Source: Planktomarina sp.
GTDB lineage: Bacteria; Pseudomonadota; Alphaproteobacteria; Rhodobacterales; Rhodobacteraceae
Assembly: GCA_017856985.1 (NCBI GenBank)
Contig: JAFMEA010000005.1
Coordinates: 1 to 64,000, forward strand
Length of the DNA stretch: 64,000 nt
Direction of reading: 5' to 3'
Shown piece by piece: positions 61,389 to 64,000 of this stretch; positions within the stretch are counted from its first letter, which is position 1, and each line of letters begins with the position of its first letter. The notes below the pieces were generated by a model. That model ran no database searches. It saw only the letters and a list, made by a program, of their open reading frames with translations, and had not been told where the DNA came from. The translations under genes were made by a program, and so were the position numbers.

Positions 61389-63836
61389 CTAGGCGCGTAG
61401 GCGGTCATTGTTAGCATCCCAAAGCGGTTGATCTAATTGTACTGTAGCCCTGCATCGTTGGCCAAAAATTTCAACTTCAACTTCTGTCCCTGCGGCTGCC
61501 ACATCACTACGTAGAACGCACAAGGCTATAGACTTACCCACGCGGTAACCAAATGCACCAGAGGTTGTTTCACCAACAATTTTACCATCATACCAGATCG
61601 TTGACATATATGGAGCATCAGATGCTCCTGCCTCCACAATTAAAGTTGCAAAAAACTTTTTTGAACCCTGCTGCATTTCACTTTGAAGTGCTGCCTTCCC
61701 AGGAAAATTTTCCACTTTATCTAATTTAACAAATCGTCCAAGGCCACCCTCAAAAAGACTGTAATCAGTGGAGAGGTCACCTTTCCAAGCTCGATACCCT
61801 TTTTCAATACGCAAACTGTTTAGCGCATACATTCCAAAAGGTTTGGCGCCAGTAGAAATTATAGCATCGTAGAGTATGGGAATTTTTGCGTTCTCAGCAT
61901 GGACTTCCCAGCCAAGCTCTCCAGCGAATGAAACACGAATTAGCGTACAAGGCTGGTCGGCTAAAACTGCAGATTGGTGGCTTAACCATCCAAGGGACAA
62001 GTCTGCGTCTGTGCCTATAGCATTCAAAACATCTCGAGACTTGGGGCCGGTCACAATTAAGGTAGAAATTTCATTTGTACTATCTTTGAGTGTTAAAAAT
62101 TCTGGTAGACCATTGTTCAAAATATCAAAGTCGTGCCACTGGGCAGAAGCAGCCGTAATCAAGGTAAAGCGATCATGCTCATGACGAATAACGGACATCT
62201 CAGTTAAAATTCGTCCTCGCGTATCAGCAAAATATGCAAGGTTCATCCTTCCAATTTTGGGCAAACCTCCCGTAATAAGTCCCAGCAAATACTGTGAGGA
62301 ACCTTTTCCTGAAAGAGTAAATCGACTGAACCCCGGGAGGTCGAGCACTCCACAGTTATCCCGCACGTTCTCAGCTTCCTCTCTAATCCTCAGCGCCCAT
62401 GGCCCCTGTCGGTCCCAGGTATGTGAAGCTTCTTCAGATACGTCATCACCTTGCCCTGCAAACCAATTTGCTCGCTCCCAGCCGTTGTAAGCACCCATAA
62501 CTCCGCCGGCCTTTACTACCTTTTCATGTACTGGAGATAGTTTCTTATCCCGAGCTGCCGGCCATTCATGATGGGGGAAATGCATTGCATATTCATGGCC
62601 ATAAACTTCCATGGCTTTTTGATTACAGTAGTCTTGGTCAGTATAATCTGTATACCGCCGTGGATCAACTGCCCACATATCCCACTCGGTTTCACCAGCT
62701 GTGATCCACTCAGCTAACACCTTACCGGCTCCACCACCTTGGGTAATACCAAAGGTGAACACACACCCCTCATATGCATTTTTTACACCCGGCATTGGCC
62801 CAATCAACGGCAATCCATCTGGCGCATATGGGATTGGGCCATTAATAACGCGACCAACCCCCTGAGAGCCTAAGATTGGAACACGTTCCATAGCATCCTC
62901 AATATACCATTCCAAACGTTCAAGATCATCCGGGTAGAGCTGGAAACTGAAGTCTTCTGGCATTGGATCTTCTGGTGTGATCCAATGCGCCTTACAGTTG
63001 CGTTCATAAGGGCCTAGGTTAAGACCATTTTTATCCTGACGTAAATAATAAGATGAATCAACGTCTCTAAGAAGTGGCACTTTTTGGCCATTAGATTCTG
63101 TCCATTCTTTTAACTCTGGGATTTCCTCAGTGAGAAAGAACTGGTGGCTCATCACAGTCATTGGTACCGTACGGCCACCGTAAGGCCTAAACCATTCACC
63201 CACACGCTGTGCATAGTAACCCGCACAGTTTACTACTTTTTCGCAACGAATGTCGCCTTTGTCCGTGTGAACAATCCACTCATCACCAACTTGGGTCACA
63301 CCCGTTGCTGGACAAAATCGTTGGATAGTTGCTCCCATATCACGGGCTCCCTTAGCCAGCGCCTGAGTAAGTTGGGCAGGATCAATATCCCCATCATCAG
63401 GATCCCAAAGGCCACCAGCTAAATCATGTGTTTCAAGGAACGGATAGGCATCCTTCATATCCGCCACAGACATCATTTCTACACCCAAGCCTTGATACCG
63501 CCCCATCGTGCGGGCACGCTCAAATTCCTGCATTCTCCTTTTATCATGTGCTAAACGTATAGAGCCTGTAACATGATAATTCATCGGATAGTCAACTTCA
63601 TCCGCCAAGCCAGCATATAGACCAAGCGAGTAACGCTGCATATTCATAACAGCCCAGCTTGTACTAAATGATGGACAATTTCCTGCGGCATGCCAGGTGG
63701 AGCCAGCGGTTAATTCGTTTTTTTCAAGTAGAATACAGTTGGTCCAGCCCTCTTTAGCCAAGTGATACAATGTAGACACGCCAACAACGCCGCCTCCTAT
63801 AATCACAACCCTTGCCACAGTTGGAAAATTACTCAT
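61389..63836 (-). CDS. Dimethylglycine/sarcosine dehydrogenase-like FAD and folate oxidase (second copy)
   Basis: This 815-residue paralog of the 57947 gene has the same order: DAO-type FAD domain (VVIIGGGVVGVSTLYHLAKEG), covalent-FAD histidine in TAGSTWHAAGN, then a C-terminal GcvT-like domain (RIEKGYRAWKGDLSTDYSLFEGGLGRF). The two copies are the same length but clearly diverged across the whole sequence, so they probably take different N-methyl substrates in sequence, for example dimethylglycine then sarcosine. GGGGGAG precedes the ATG. It is the first gene of the minus-strand set, and the 164-base upstream region to the window end shows no riboswitch that I recognise. Confidence 0.9.
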   Translation of the reverse strand: MSNFPTVARVVIIGGGVVGVSTLYHLAKEGWTNCILLEKNELTAGSTWHAAGNCPSFSTSWAVMNMQRYSLGLYAGLADEVDYPMNYHVTGSIRLAHDKRRMQEFERARTMGRYQGLGVEMMSVADMKDAYPFLETHDLAGGLWDPDDGDIDPAQLTQALAKGARDMGATIQRFCPATGVTQVGDEWIVHTDKGDIRCEKVVNCAGYYAQRVGEWFRPYGGRTVPMTVMSHQFFLTEEIPELKEWTESNGQKVPLLRDVDSSYYLRQDKNGLNLGPYERNCKAHWITPEDPMPEDFSFQLYPDDLERLEWYIEDAMERVPILGSQGVGRVINGPIPYAPDGLPLIGPMPGVKNAYEGCVFTFGITQGGGAGKVLAEWITAGETEWDMWAVDPRRYTDYTDQDYCNQKAMEVYGHEYAMHFPHHEWPAARDKKLSPVHEKVVKAGGVMGAYNGWERANWFAGQGDDVSEEASHTWDRQGPWALRIREEAENVRDNCGVLDLPGFSRFTLSGKGSSQYLLGLITGGLPKIGRMNLAYFADTRGRILTEMSVIRHEHDRFTLITAASAQWHDFDILNNGLPEFLTLKDSTNEISTLIVTGPKSRDVLNAIGTDADLSLGWLSHQSAVLADQPCTLIRVSFAGELGWEVHAENAKIPILYDAIISTGAKPFGMYALNSLRIEKGYRAWKGDLSTDYSLFEGGLGRFVKLDKVENFPGKAALQSEMQQGSKKFFATLIVEAGASDAPYMSTIWYDGKIVGETTSGAFGYRVGKSIALCVLRSDVAAAGTEVEVEIFGQRCRATVQLDQPLWDANNDRLRA

Positions 63837-64000
63837 TCTAGTCTCCCCCAGTCGATAGTCAGAAGTACCACAACCCCACCAATTTTTATAACTATGCCTT
63901 TATTTAAAACACTGTAAACCTCATTATTTCTACTTATAAATCAGCACTTCTAAGGAACACACTACGAATAAAAAAATAAGTAGGTTTTATAGCTCATTAC
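63837..64000. other. Upstream region of the demethylating-oxidase operon (window end)
   Basis: A leader with GGGGGAG lies next to the 63836 start. The rest is AT-rich and holds no supported gene or recognised glycine/SAM-type riboswitch. The window stops here, so the promoter may lie partly outside. Confidence 0.4.

Noticed and set aside
1..64000. CRISPR arrays, insertion sequences, prophage, rRNA operons
   Set aside because: No regularly spaced direct repeats, transposase-like, integrase-like or phage structural frames, and no rRNA sequence were seen.

Overview
The window is a chromosomal stretch of a moderately AT-rich alphaproteobacterium, most likely a marine Rhodobacterales (Roseobacter-type) lineage. 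The evidence is gene content and order: an ECF sigma/ChrR pair divergent from the flavoprotein, DUF1365, MFS, DUF3833 and SDR genes of the singlet-oxygen response; rsmB next to an SdhAF4-like gene, a heparinase-family gene and purH; dapB, rbfA, truB, a DUF1643 gene, rpsO and pnp in order; and paired dimethylglycine-dehydrogenase-like oxidases. Taxonomy is inferred from this and not from a marker-gene search. There is no rRNA, CRISPR array, insertion sequence or prophage in view. Most of the window is dense core metabolism with short gaps and many 4-base overlaps.

Layout. 0-8 kb: a possible structured RNA, the methionine sulfoxide repair pair msrQ/msrP, clpB, pyrF, dinB and an N-formylglutamate amidohydrolase. 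8-13.5 kb: tRNA-Val, rpmJ (too short for ordinary ORF calls), a formate dehydrogenase alpha subunit standing alone, a histidine phosphatase and a lysine-forming saccharopine dehydrogenase. 13.4-19.4 kb: a five-gene operon divergent from rpoE-chrR. 19.6-31 kb: a CLC chloride transporter, rmuC-mutL, lspA, purH, a heparinase-family protein, rsmB, an SdhAF4-like gene and dapB. 31-36 kb: rbfA, truB, rpsO and pnp with two strong terminators. 36-40 kb: aldehyde dehydrogenase, pseudouridine synthase and a GlcD-type flavoenzyme.

40.4-46.2 kb is the most coherent system: two phosphoethanolamine transferases, a PAP2 phosphatase-like protein, PssA, DgkA and Psd in one run. Together these can make phosphatidylethanolamine, use it to decorate an envelope acceptor, and recycle the diacylglycerol by-product. 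46-53.6 kb holds htpG, an ArsC-like protein, a Popeye-like membrane protein, tRNA-Lys, dapF, mtaB, a GST and a LacI-type regulator.

53.6-57.9 kb is accessory in character: small secreted and Cys-rich proteins, a small gene broken by an in-frame stop, a winged-helix-like protein of unknown function, a textbook sigma-54 promoter followed at once by a UUCG-loop terminator (a candidate tiny RNA), a SOUL heme-binding protein, and tRNA-Arg(CCT) at its right edge. 57.9-64 kb carries two FAD/folate demethylating oxidases flanking a homocysteine methyltransferase-like gene. With the distant formate dehydrogenase this suggests use of methylated amines such as glycine betaine as a carbon, nitrogen and one-carbon source. 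Several starts were moved from the longest possible ORF to codons with a Shine-Dalgarno sequence; this is stated in each entry.
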